From contig JAMOBD010000037.1 of assembly GCA_039908345.1 (NCBI GenBank), positions 1 to 50,913 on the forward strand: 50,913 nt of DNA, in the 5' to 3' direction. The translations under genes were made by a program, and so were the position numbers. Positions within the stretch are counted from its first letter, which is position 1. Every line of letters begins with the position of its first letter. Below are positions 39,788 through 50,787 of this stretch, piece after piece. This stretch comes from Magnetospirillum sp. WYHS-4 (GTDB taxonomy: Bacteria > Pseudomonadota > Alphaproteobacteria > Rhodospirillales > GLO-3). The notes below the pieces were generated by a model. That model worked only from the letters and a program-made list of their open reading frames with translations, did not search any database and was not told where the DNA came from.

Positions 39788-41527
39788 TCATCCGATGCGT
39801 TTGACCATTCTTAGCAGGTTGCCGCCATCCGGGGGAGTGGGCAGGAATTCGACCGAGTCCATCACCTCGCGGATGAAATGGGTGCCCAGGCCGCCCGGCC
39901 GGATGTCGTCCAGATCGCGCGGCTTGATCTTGCTGACGTCCACCGGTTCGGCGTAGTCGCGCAGCAGGATCGTCATCTCGTCGGCCGTGCGATGGATTTC
40001 CAGGGCCACGAGGCCCTCGCCCGAGTTCTTGTAAGCGTGGCGGATCACGTTCTGGCAGGCTTCGTCGACCGCCAGCACCACGTCGAGCACGGTCTCGTCC
40101 CCCATGCCGCAGATGCGCGCCGCCTCGGAAACCGCGCTACGCACCAGCTTGAGACGGTCGGGCCGGGCCGGGAAGGAAAGTTTCACCAAGCGTTCGCCGG
40201 AAATGGCCGTGGGGGCGAAAACATCCGCCCGGTCCCCGCCGCGATCCTCGACGGCCAAGATGGTGACGTCGTCGTGCAAGGTGGCGCCGGGTCGGGCCAG
40301 AAGGGCGGAGATCGCCGCCAGGCGTTCGGCGAGCGGCCGTTCGCGTCCCCGGCCGGCCATCCGCTGGAAGCCCTCGGAGCCCAGGGCAGAGCCGTCCTCG
40401 ACCGTACCCTCGGTGACGCCGTCGGTGAACAGGTAGAGCGTTCCTCCGGTCAGGTCGATCTCGACTTCGGGAAAGGCGTGCTCGGGGACCAGCAGGGGCG
40501 AGATGCCTAGCGGTGGCGAGTCGGCCTCGAAACGCTCTGCCGTTCCGTCGGCGCGTAGCAGAAGGGCCGGTTCGTGGCCGGCGTTGGCCAGACGGGCCCG
40601 TCCGCTGGCGGGATTGAAGATGCCGGCCGCCATGGTGACGAACATGCCCCGCGTGGTGGTCTCGCAGACCTCGCGGTTGATCAGCGACAGCAGGCGGCCC
40701 GGCTCGTGCACGGTGCGGCCCAGGCAGCGGAACACGCTGGCCGTCTTGGCCATCAGCAGGGCCGCGTTCATGCCCTTGCCGGAAACGTCGCCGATGGCGA
40801 AACAGATGCGGCCGTCTTCCAGCGTGAAGAAGTCGTAGAAGTCGCCCGACACCATGCGGGCCGGCACGTTGACCCCGGCCACCGGGAAGTCGTCGCTCCC
40901 CGCCTCGGGCAGCAGGCCGCGCTGGATCTCGGCGGCCAATTCCAGTTCGTGGCGGGTGCGCTCCTGCTCGACCAGGGCCTCGGCCATGCGGGCGTTGAGG
41001 ATCGCCATGCCGGCCGAAGAGGACAGCACCTGCAACACCTGAAGATCGGCCCTGGAGAACAGCCCGTCGCCGCCCTTCTTGTTGACCAGTTCGATGGCGC
41101 CGATCCGCTTGTCCTTGACCGCCATCGGGGCGCAGAGGATGGAGCGGGTGGTGAAGCCGGTCTTGTCGTCCACCGTCTTGTGGAAATTGGGGTCCCTTTC
41201 CACGTCGCGGACGATTTCCGGGATGTTGTTCTGCACCGAGCGGCCGACGATGCCCTGGTCGGCCTGCAGGGTGAGGCCGGTGATGTCGATGGGGCCGACG
41301 CAGGCATGGCAATTCAGGTTGGTCGCCCCCTCGTCCAGCAGGAACAGGGCTCCCCCTTCCGCGCCCACATGGTCGGAGATGCGGGCAAGCGCCCGGCGCA
41401 AGGTGTCTTCCAAGTCGCGGGAAGCGGCGAAATCCTGGCTCATGTCGGCCATCAGGGCAAGCGGACCCGCCAAGCCGTTGTCGGCCTGCAATGTTTCCCG
41501 ATCCGCTCCGTTCCCCCTTTTAGCCAT
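39788..41527 (-). CDS. GAF-SpoIIE phosphatase-HATPase regulator
   Basis: The 579-residue protein has three parts: a GAF domain (about 30-185), a PP2C/SpoIIE phosphatase (about 195-420: AAEIQRGLLP, SGDFYDFF, GDVSGKGMNAALLMA, LFTDGVTEG, DDVTILAVE), and a C-terminal GHKL ATPase of the RsbW type (about 440-579: VDEACQNVIRHAYKN, DIRPGGLGTHFIREVMD). Phosphatase and kinase-like domains for a STAS target thus occur in one protein, with the STAS gene 13 bases downstream. The GAF domain may sense a ligand. ATG 41527. Confidence 0.9.
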   Translation of the reverse strand: MAKRGNGADRETLQADNGLAGPLALMADMSQDFAASRDLEDTLRRALARISDHVGAEGGALFLLDEGATNLNCHACVGPIDITGLTLQADQGIVGRSVQNNIPEIVRDVERDPNFHKTVDDKTGFTTRSILCAPMAVKDKRIGAIELVNKKGGDGLFSRADLQVLQVLSSSAGMAILNARMAEALVEQERTRHELELAAEIQRGLLPEAGSDDFPVAGVNVPARMVSGDFYDFFTLEDGRICFAIGDVSGKGMNAALLMAKTASVFRCLGRTVHEPGRLLSLINREVCETTTRGMFVTMAAGIFNPASGRARLANAGHEPALLLRADGTAERFEADSPPLGISPLLVPEHAFPEVEIDLTGGTLYLFTDGVTEGTVEDGSALGSEGFQRMAGRGRERPLAERLAAISALLARPGATLHDDVTILAVEDRGGDRADVFAPTAISGERLVKLSFPARPDRLKLVRSAVSEAARICGMGDETVLDVVLAVDEACQNVIRHAYKNSGEGLVALEIHRTADEMTILLRDYAEPVDVSKIKPRDLDDIRPGGLGTHFIREVMDSVEFLPTPPDGGNLLRMVKRIG

Positions 41528-41583
41528 GCGGCCCCACTATGCCCGGAAACCCGCCGCACGGCAATCGGAGGAAATGGCAGGCG

Positions 41584-43611
41584 TCAGCCCCGTTCCAGCC
41601 GATCGCCCAAAGCCGCGACCGGTTCGGGGTCGTCGAACAGGGACGCGGGGGTATCCAGGCGTTCCGGGCGGGCGGCCAAGCGGGCGGCGATTTCCACATA
41701 CTGGTCGGCGTCGCGGGCGATCAGGTCGGGGCGGCCGGCCCGCTCCAGGATCGCCTTGCTGTGACGGCCGCGCATCAGGTCGCCGGGAAGGGTAACGACC
41801 GGCAAGCCGCAGGCCAGGGCCTCCAGGGTCGTGTTGCCGCCCGACCAGGCAAGGCTGTCCAGGCCCAGGTCGGCATTCCGGTTGACCGCCAGGAAGTCGG
41901 TCGGGGACAGGCGGGGATGGATGCGGATGCGGTCCTCGTCCAGGCCGGCGGCGCGGAAGGCGGCGCCGATCCGGGCGCGGAACTTCCCGGTCACGGCGTC
42001 CGACGGGTGGGCGATGAACTCCAGCCGGCAGGCCCCGATCTCCCGCGCCAGCCGCACCGCCAGGGCGTCGAAGCGGGGGAGCAGCTTGAACAGGCTCTGG
42101 CCGCACAGCAGGATCGGCGGGCCATCCTTTCGTAGTTCCGCCGGGGGCGCCGGCGGACGGGGGTAGGAAATGGACAGGTTGGGGAGACGGATCAGGGACT
42201 CGGTGTAGTGCAATTCCCCATCTTCCGGCTCCATTCCGCTGCTGGACAGGAACCCGTCGAGAGTCGGAAGACCGGTAGTCTCCGGATGGCCCCAGGCCAC
42301 GTACTGGCGTGGCGCAAGGCGAAGGGCGGCCAGAACCTGGGCGCGGGGGTCCATGCCGATGTCCAGGTAGATCAAGGTGTCGCAGGCCGCCGCCGCCAGG
42401 GTTTCGACCGTAGCCGGATGGAAGCCGTCCAGGCGGGCGCGGATGTTCTCGGTGACCGGATCGGTCAGCAGGCCGGTGGTGAAGCCATGGACCGCAAAGC
42501 GGTCGCGGTCGAGCCCGGTCAGCCAGCCGCCGAACAGCTTGAGCACCGTATGCTGCCGGAAGTGGGCGGAGACGAATCCCACCTTGAGGCGCCCGTTCCG
42601 GCTTCGCGGAGCCAACGGTTCGGCATGGCGGGGAAATGCGGCCGCGGCGATGCGGTGGACCAGGGCGCCATACTGCATCTGCAGTTGGCGGTCATTCCGC
42701 CCCTGGTACGGCAGGGCGAAATTGGTGCGTTCCCGGATCGCTTCCAGGGCTTCGGCGATCTCCGACGGCGAATCCAGGCGCAGGCCTTGGTCCAGTTCCG
42801 CGAGGCCGGCCGCATAGCGGCAACGCCAATCCTCGATCTCGTCTTCGCTATCGTAGAGGATGGGCAGGGCCAGCGCCTTCGCCCAGCGCGCCTTGACGAA
42901 GGCGGGCCGCAAGACCACCGCGCGGCCGAAAGCCCGATCGGCCTCGCCGGTCCGGCCTTCCTCAGCCAGGCCGGCCCCCAGATTGTAGGCCACGTCGGCC
43001 GACGCCGGGTCCCGGCTCGCGGCTTCCTCCAGCAGCGGGATCGCGGCATCGGCCCGCTTGCGTTCGCGGAGCACGTTGCCCAGGTTGTTGAGGGCGCCGA
43101 CGTCGGCGGGCTGGGCGGCGACGATCTGGCGCAGCAGAGCCTCGGCCTCCTCCAGCCTTCCCATGTCCCTGAGCGCCACCGCCAGATTCTGCAGCGGCCG
43201 GCCATCGTCCGGATCGATGTCCAGGGCGCGGCGGTAGGCCGATTCGGCCTCGCAGGGGCGGGCCGATTCCAGGTACAGATTGCCCAGGTTGAACCAAGCG
43301 CCGGCAAAGGACGGGTCGCGGTTCAGGGCTTCCAGGAAGGCGGCTTCCGCATCGTCGCGCCTCTTAAGGCGCTTCAGCCCGACCCCGAGGTTCAGCCAGG
43401 CGGCCACGTTCGCCGGTTCCAGCAGCACCGACCGGCGGATCTGCGAGACCGCTTCCGCCAGATCCCCGGTCTGGAAAAGCGCGAGGCCCAGCAGGTGCCG
43501 GGCCTCGGAATTCCTGGGATCGCCGTCCAGGACGCGGCGGCAACAGGCAGCGGCCCCTTGCGGGTCGCCGGCCCGGAATTTCGCCAGTCCGTCGTCCAGA
43601 TCGCTTCCCAT
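41584..43611 (-). CDS. TPR protein with O-GlcNAc-transferase-like domain
   Basis: A 675-residue protein with about seven tetratricopeptide repeats (about 1-250, for example WFNLGNLYLESARPCEAESAY) and a C-terminal GT41 (OGT/SPINDLY) domain (about 325-660) with KVGFVSAHFRQHTVLKLFGGW, YLDIGMDPR, AWGHPETTGLPTLDGFLSS and LAWSGGNTTLEALACGLPVVT. Bacterial relatives modify proteins, including flagellins or adhesins. The target is unknown. The ATG directly follows the grxD stop. Confidence 0.88.
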   Translation of the reverse strand: MGSDLDDGLAKFRAGDPQGAAACCRRVLDGDPRNSEARHLLGLALFQTGDLAEAVSQIRRSVLLEPANVAAWLNLGVGLKRLKRRDDAEAAFLEALNRDPSFAGAWFNLGNLYLESARPCEAESAYRRALDIDPDDGRPLQNLAVALRDMGRLEEAEALLRQIVAAQPADVGALNNLGNVLRERKRADAAIPLLEEAASRDPASADVAYNLGAGLAEEGRTGEADRAFGRAVVLRPAFVKARWAKALALPILYDSEDEIEDWRCRYAAGLAELDQGLRLDSPSEIAEALEAIRERTNFALPYQGRNDRQLQMQYGALVHRIAAAAFPRHAEPLAPRSRNGRLKVGFVSAHFRQHTVLKLFGGWLTGLDRDRFAVHGFTTGLLTDPVTENIRARLDGFHPATVETLAAAACDTLIYLDIGMDPRAQVLAALRLAPRQYVAWGHPETTGLPTLDGFLSSSGMEPEDGELHYTESLIRLPNLSISYPRPPAPPAELRKDGPPILLCGQSLFKLLPRFDALAVRLAREIGACRLEFIAHPSDAVTGKFRARIGAAFRAAGLDEDRIRIHPRLSPTDFLAVNRNADLGLDSLAWSGGNTTLEALACGLPVVTLPGDLMRGRHSKAILERAGRPDLIARDADQYVEIAARLAARPERLDTPASLFDDPEPVAALGDRLERG

Positions 43612-43947
43612 TCAGCGGGCGAAGGGCACGCCCTTGCTTTCGAGAAGCTGCTTCAGTTCGCCCGACGCGAACATCTCGCGCGCGATGTCGGCGCCGCCGA
43701 CGAACTCGCCCTTCACGTAAAGCTGGGGAATGGTCGGCCAATTGGCGAACTGCTTGATGCCTTCGCGCAGTTCCGGATCGGGCAGCACGTCGATGCCCTT
43801 GAACTTGACGCCTAGCTGGCTCAGCACCTGCACCACGGCGGCGGAAAAGCCGCACTGGGGAAACATCGGCGTGCCCTTCATGAACAGCACGACCGGGTTG
43901 TCGTCGATTTCCTTCTGGATGCGGGTAAAGACGGGATTGGTATTCAC
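43612..43947 (-). CDS. grxD: Monothiol glutaredoxin Grx4
   Basis: A 111-residue monothiol glutaredoxin with the CGFS active site ([13 protein letters not shown]), KGTPMFPQ and [16 protein letters not shown]. It carries [2Fe-2S] clusters and works with BolA. Start GTG 43947 with GAGGA upstream gives the normal N-terminus; the longer frame is not conserved. It lies next to bolA, as in many Proteobacteria. Confidence 0.93.
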   Translation of the reverse strand: MNTNPVFTRIQKEIDDNPVVLFMKGTPMFPQCGFSAAVVQVLSQLGVKFKGIDVLPDPELREGIKQFANWPTIPQLYVKGEFVGGADIAREMFASGELKQLLESKGVPFAR

Positions 43948-44015
43948 GGGAGGAATCCTCGCTGACTGGTGAAGCGGCCTTGATATGGGCCCCCCCTCCC
44001 GTTCTGTCAACGGCG

Positions 44016-44255
44016 TCAGGCCTCTCCCGGAACGGCCGTCTGCAGGGCCAGGGCGTGGAGTTCGCCGCCCATCCGGCCCTGCAGCGCCGCGTAGACCATC
44101 TGGTGCTGCTGCACCCGGCTCTTGCCCTTGAAGGCGGCGGATACCACCAGCGCCGCGTAATGGTCGCCGTCGCCGCGCAGGTCCTCGATGGTCACCTGGG
44201 CGTCGGGAATCCCCTCCCGGATCAGGCGTTCGATTTCATGGGCGTCCATGGCCAT
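44016..44255 (-). CDS. bolA: BolA family protein
   Basis: A 79-residue BolA-like protein. [10 protein letters not shown]-type start ([29 protein letters not shown]), the loop His/Cys region and [21 protein letters not shown] mark the family. It forms a complex with Grx4 for iron-sulfur trafficking. It lies 12 bases downstream of purL and 68 upstream of grxD. Confidence 0.93.
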   Translation of the reverse strand: MAMDAHEIERLIREGIPDAQVTIEDLRGDGDHYAALVVSAAFKGKSRVQQHQMVYAALQGRMGGELHALALQTAVPGEA

Positions 44256-44267
44256 GGGGCGGGCTCC

Positions 44268-46481
<2,214 letters not shown>

Positions 46482-46580
46482 GGGATCGGCGTTCCTGGTG
46501 AATCCGGTAGCCCGTTCATAGCAGATGACCGCGCGGGCGCAAACGGGTTACCTTGGCCTCCGGTTCGAAACGGGAAGGCC

Positions 46581-47477
46581 ATGTGGGACGAATACTTCGT
46601 CGGAATCACCAAGCAGCGGCACGCGGGCGGCATCGCCCGCCTGGGGTCGTCGGTGGTCCGGCCGGCCAACCTGGTCTATCCGCGCGCCGCCGACGTGCTC
46701 GAATTCGGTCGCCCCATGCTGTCCTTGCTGAAGGCCGAGGACCCGGAGGTCCGCCATTGCCACGTCGGGGCCGTCCTCGGCCGCTACGGCCGCAGTCTGG
46801 AGCTGTCCTTGGGCCTGGATTTCTCGGTGGGGCGGAACTTCAAGGCCATGCACCTGGCGGCGGCGCTGTTCCGCCTGGCCCGCGATCACGGCCAGACCGA
46901 CGCCTTCATCGCCCGGAAGCTGCACGACGACGAATGGACCGACAGCTCGCGGCCCAGCCTGACGGTGCGCTTCCGCCAGCCGCAGCGCATCCGCGACCTG
47001 GCGGGCCTGATCGACCTGATCGGCAATTTCCCCGGCGAAGGCTGGCCCATCGACGGTTTCACCACCATTCCCGCGGGACAGGGGTCCGTGGCCCTGGTGT
47101 CCGGGCTGCGCTACATCTTCCTGCCCGAGATCAGCATCCGCTGGGACCTGTCGCTGCGCCGACGCATCGCCGCCGAGGAATTCGGGATGGACATCATCCT
47201 GCTGGACCAGGCGACCAAGATCGGCCGGCTCTGCCTGGAACTGAACCGCCTGCCCGCGATCGCCGACGCGCGCCTCAACTGGTCGGACGTCATCGTCGGC
47301 GGCATCGAGGATTACGACGACCTGATCGCCCGCCTGGCCGTTCTGCCCGAGGACCTGAAAAAGGGCCTGATGTGTCGGCGCGCCTTCTCGGAGCGGCTCG
47401 ATCTGACCAACCAGCAGGTGCTGGCCCAGCGCATGGCCCACCTGGCCGGGGACCGGTCTTCCGGCCGCGGGGGCTGA
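46581..47477 (+). CDS. Conserved hypothetical protein
   Basis: A 298-residue cytoplasmic protein starting MWDEYFVGITKQRHAGG with GGGAAGG upstream. It has a mixed alpha/beta composition, no signal peptide and no motif that I can assign; LSLGLDFSVGRNFKAMHLAAALFRLARDHG and EEFGMDIILLDQATKIGRLCLELN look like conserved helices. It lies in the opposite direction between purL and the purQ fragment. Codon use matches the host genes. Confidence 0.7.
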   Translation: MWDEYFVGITKQRHAGGIARLGSSVVRPANLVYPRAADVLEFGRPMLSLLKAEDPEVRHCHVGAVLGRYGRSLELSLGLDFSVGRNFKAMHLAAALFRLARDHGQTDAFIARKLHDDEWTDSSRPSLTVRFRQPQRIRDLAGLIDLIGNFPGEGWPIDGFTTIPAGQGSVALVSGLRYIFLPEISIRWDLSLRRRIAAEEFGMDIILLDQATKIGRLCLELNRLPAIADARLNWSDVIVGGIEDYDDLIARLAVLPEDLKKGLMCRRAFSERLDLTNQQVLAQRMAHLAGDRSSGRGG

Positions 47478-47481
47478 GTCT

Positions 47482-47580
47482 TCAGCCGAAGGCCGCCAGC
47501 AGCGAATCGAACATGGGCTTGCCGTCGGTGCCGCCCAAGGCGGGTTCGATCAGGCGTTCCGGGTGGGGCAGCAGGGCATT
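47482..47580 (-). pseudogene. purQ: 3'-terminal fragment of purQ
   Basis: 32 codons and a stop that encode NALLPHPERLIEPALGG and GKPMFDSLLAAFG, the C-terminus of PurQ with its catalytic PHPE motif. In the same frame, a TGA lies three codons upstream, where the sequence switches to unrelated DNA ending the next gene. So only the end of purQ is here. It may be an integration-site duplicate with the full gene outside the window. Confidence 0.8.
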
Positions 47581-47586
47581 CCAGGG

Positions 47587-49239
47587 TCAGTTTTCCTCCG
47601 GACAGGCGCAGGATGTCCGCATCGGCGGCACGTCCCCGGTATCGTCCGCTATTGGATGGGGGAAGGACAAAACGATGGTTGCCTCCTTGTGCGGAGTAGG
47701 ACCGAGATTCTGCTTGGCGGCGTCCAGCTTTTCGACGCGCGCCCTCAGAACTTCTGGCTCCAGGATCGTGCGCTTTTCAGGAGTGGACAAGTCGAGCTTT
47801 CGATCGGCGGCAGCAAAATATTCGTAGAACGCCTTCAGATTTTCCACATATAGAGGATTGGAAGATGCCAGCCGGACTGCATCGAAGAATCCGCCCAACG
47901 CATCGCGTGGAGCCAAATGACGCTCGGCCTTTCCCTGTTCGAGACTCAGCATGGCCATAGCCAAGGCGCCACGGATGTTGCCGATGCCCGGATGGGACGG
48001 CAGGAACTGGCGCGTGTCGTCCAGGTCCTTGGCGAATTCCCTGGAAGGATCCACAGTCCCCTGTGCCTGAGCCCCTTCCCCCGCCGCGACCAAGGCCGCG
48101 ACAGCGCCCATGGACTGAGCCAAGCCCAGCGGAAAAGCCAGTTCGATGTTCGATGTTCCATCGACCTTTTGCCTTTCCTTCTCCCGCGCCGTATACGATT
48201 CCGTCGCCCTTAATATGTTTTGGTAGGCTGCAAGCGATTTGCTTGCATGGTGACTGTCGGGATTTTCCAACCGGTCCGCCAGGGTCAGGAATTCGGCGGC
48301 AGCATCGACGAAATCCAACTCGGGAACCAATTTCCGCAAATCGACATCGGCAATCTTGGCGCGCCACTTCCATGGTCCCACACCCCAGGAACCAGCATCC
48401 CAGAAAACGATCTCGTCGCCTTCCACCGCGATGACGTCACCACGATAGGCGTTCAGTTCCCTGGAAATGGGATAGACATATTGGCGCCATCCGTCGGGAT
48501 TGGCGCTCGCCCTCTTCTCCATCTTTTCCCGAGCGCCAGCCAAATCGGCCTTTCCTACCGTCCGTCGCGGAAACTCGAACTCTCCGACCGGCAGGTCGGC
48601 TTTGAACCGAAAATTCTGCCCATTGGTGGATACCCTGGTCTCGATGACTTCGCCCGACAGGGTGGCCTGTCCGCCCGGCCGGATCCGCAGAAAGCGGGCC
48701 GCCGTCTGCATGTAGACATCCCTTCCGCCATGGAAGAATCGCCCGCTCAAAATCGCCGCGATACGGTGCCTCTTCACGTCCGTCCGATCCCGGAGCAGCG
48801 TTTCCTCCACGGCGGCAACGGTACATCCACTATCGTCTTTTACGGCGATCACCTCGTATCCCGCGGTCATGTCCGCCACTTGGCGATCCCTCGGATTGAA
48901 GAGAATATCCCGGCGCAGCAGCACAGGCATGGACCGCGCGACCACATCGACTCCCGGATCGATACCCCTCGCCTCCGCTTGCTGGTCATCCGCCATGCCG
49001 TCATAGACATACGGCAACGCGATCACCACCAACGGCCTGTCGGTCCTGTCGATGGCCTTCGGCAGATCCGCGCAAGTAACGGTCTCTTCCCACGAGATCC
49101 CGGAAAGATTGAACAGGCCATCGACCGTGTTGCCACCGTACACGACCGCTGCAGCCGGAACTTCAAGCCCTGTGCAACCGCTGCAAGCGGCCCCCGCCAC
49201 AGATACGGCAACGACAACGCTCTTGAGTTGGAAAGCCAT
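47587..49239 (-). CDS. Exported hypothetical protein, probable lipoprotein
   Basis: A 550-residue protein with an N-terminal export signal (MAFQLKSVVVAVSVAGAAC) and Cys residues at about 19 and 22 that may be a non-standard lipobox. I do not recognise a domain. Visible parts are a beta-rich N-terminal half (RPLVVIALPYVYDG, DVYMQTAARFLRI, ATLSGEVIETRVS) and a helical C-terminal half (about 290-520) with an Ala-rich stretch. AAGGAGGGTAC precedes ATG 49239. The stop lies six bases from the purQ fragment. Base composition is poorer in GC than the chromosome to the left. Confidence 0.75.
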   Translation of the reverse strand: MAFQLKSVVVAVSVAGAACSGCTGLEVPAAAVVYGGNTVDGLFNLSGISWEETVTCADLPKAIDRTDRPLVVIALPYVYDGMADDQQAEARGIDPGVDVVARSMPVLLRRDILFNPRDRQVADMTAGYEVIAVKDDSGCTVAAVEETLLRDRTDVKRHRIAAILSGRFFHGGRDVYMQTAARFLRIRPGGQATLSGEVIETRVSTNGQNFRFKADLPVGEFEFPRRTVGKADLAGAREKMEKRASANPDGWRQYVYPISRELNAYRGDVIAVEGDEIVFWDAGSWGVGPWKWRAKIADVDLRKLVPELDFVDAAAEFLTLADRLENPDSHHASKSLAAYQNILRATESYTAREKERQKVDGTSNIELAFPLGLAQSMGAVAALVAAGEGAQAQGTVDPSREFAKDLDDTRQFLPSHPGIGNIRGALAMAMLSLEQGKAERHLAPRDALGGFFDAVRLASSNPLYVENLKAFYEYFAAADRKLDLSTPEKRTILEPEVLRARVEKLDAAKQNLGPTPHKEATIVLSFPHPIADDTGDVPPMRTSCACPEEN

Positions 49240-49249
49240 CGTACCCTCC

Positions 49250-50284
49250 TTAGGATTCCGCACAACCGGCTACGGGTCTTTGATAATCTTCGCCGGCTTC
49301 CCCGGCTACACACTCCGGATTCGTCGGCTCGCCCGCTGTCGGACAAAGGCCGATCAGCTCGTCCAGTTGACGCAAGGTCGATGCCAACGTTTTTCCTATT
49401 TCATACCCATGTGCGTATGCGTGGTTCGAAAAATCTCGACCGAAAAGCGTCTTTGTCGTGTTGTCCCACTCGGCATGAACCAAATCTTCGACCGATCCTC
49501 GGCGGATATTTTCCTTAAGCAATCTTGCGCGGCTGATCGAATCCAGGACCTCGGGCGAATTACATTGAAAATCCCCCCGGCCGATTGTACCGTCTGTCTG
49601 CCTTCCGATGATCCTTCGCTTCTCGATCAACCCAATCCAGGAGTCGACAAACGCACCGTATATCCGAAGCCATGCAGCACGATACCCGACATCCTCTCTT
49701 CCATTCCAAAGCAGATAGATATCATCAACAATCTTATTGGGTGTAGGCTCCACGGCAATTTGGATTGAGCTCATTCGCAACTGATCCATCTTTCCCGTGG
49801 ATACAAAGTTACCCGTATCTGTGCTAAGAAATCTTGCGGCTGCAAATACGCGCCTTTCTCTGCCGCTCTCGCGAATTTGCCTATTGCCCGCAGCGACAAC
49901 GTTCTTCATTTTACGTACCGGATCTCTCTGATCCGCACTAGTGAACACAGACCAACATCTATGTACCCTGTAGGTATTAATATTTTGTCGATCAACTTCA
50001 ATGCCAAGCGCCTTGTGTATGCCTAAAAACTTATTCTTCAATCCGGATGCCAAATACGTGGCTATCGCGGTCTGTTCGGGTAGCTGAGTCACTTCCTGGA
50101 CATTAGAGCTAACATCGATCAGCGGAAGCGGTATCACGAGCCACAAGGGATCATCCCCTTCGACAGGCTCAATAAGCCCGCAATTTACCCCAGGCAACGC
50201 CTGAGCATCCGCTGGCAACGGCAACAGGAATGCCATGGTATACATGACTGCAAATGTGGTTCTAAATCCACACAATCCCAACAT
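49250..50284 (-). CDS. Exported hypothetical protein
   Basis: A 344-residue protein with a Sec signal peptide (cleavage near ADAQA, about residue 28) and a GGGAGGA ribosome site before ATG 50284. A segment PLWLVIPLPLIDVSS followed later by RVFAAARFLSTDTGNFVSTG resembles in order and spacing the RPLVVIALPYVYDG and AARFLRI parts of the next gene, so the two may be distant paralogues. Several Cys pairs could form disulfides. The gene ends ten bases before the next start, so the two are an operon. GC content is clearly low. Confidence 0.72.
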   Translation of the reverse strand: MLGLCGFRTTFAVMYTMAFLLPLPADAQALPGVNCGLIEPVEGDDPLWLVIPLPLIDVSSNVQEVTQLPEQTAIATYLASGLKNKFLGIHKALGIEVDRQNINTYRVHRCWSVFTSADQRDPVRKMKNVVAAGNRQIRESGRERRVFAAARFLSTDTGNFVSTGKMDQLRMSSIQIAVEPTPNKIVDDIYLLWNGREDVGYRAAWLRIYGAFVDSWIGLIEKRRIIGRQTDGTIGRGDFQCNSPEVLDSISRARLLKENIRRGSVEDLVHAEWDNTTKTLFGRDFSNHAYAHGYEIGKTLASTLRQLDELIGLCPTAGEPTNPECVAGEAGEDYQRPVAGCAES

Positions 50285-50288
50285 AGTA

Positions 50289-50787
50289 TTATCCTCCCTT
50301 GCGTGCATGCAGCTTATCTTCGGGAAACTTGCAAATGCTATGCCCTGATCCAGTCGGGAACTGAATTTTGTAACAAACACTCTCCATTCTCGCAACCATA
50401 TCATTTATTGCATCAATTGTGACCTCTTTGTTGTCGTATTTTTCTACCACAGCATCCCTCCCCCCCCAAGCTGTACATATCATGTATGAATTGGAGTATT
50501 GAGTCGCATAGGTATTTTTCAGACAAATCAAGAGATACCATGTCAGAGTTGTATTCCCGCGGCCTTGTAACATAATCAGATATAGCATTGCATACAGCAT
50601 TCCTTGCGTTACTGGGGCGGTGTTCTGTAGTTATCAATTCTAGTCTGTGCAGCACATGACGCGCAGCATCTTGTGGCGTTCTATCTTTGGATTGTACAGC
50701 AGATAGCAATAGCTTTATCGACCTATCGTCTAGCATATACATCTGCTCTGCAATTTGGATCGCCTCACCCAGCTTTTTGCTCTTCAT
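50289..50787 (-). pseudogene. Frameshifted hypothetical gene (G8 tract), possibly TPR-like
   Basis: Two overlapping frames join naturally if one G is removed from a run of eight (plus-strand Cs at 50460-50467). The first frame starts at ATG 50787 (MKSKKLGEAIQIAEQMY) and reaches DMYSLGG; the second continues RDAVVEKYDNKEVTIDAIND to the stop. The repaired product is about 165 residues. Without the ATG the frame stays open to the window edge (VGYEKLMKSKK before it), so the gene may begin further right. AEQMYMLDD and neighbouring helices are TPR-like. It could be sequencing error, phase variation or decay. Confidence 0.55.

Noticed and set aside
46482-46580. tRNA-like GGTTCGAAA sequence before the hypothetical gene
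   Set aside because: No acceptor, D or anticodon stems can be formed around it. No tRNA or rRNA gene was found in the window.
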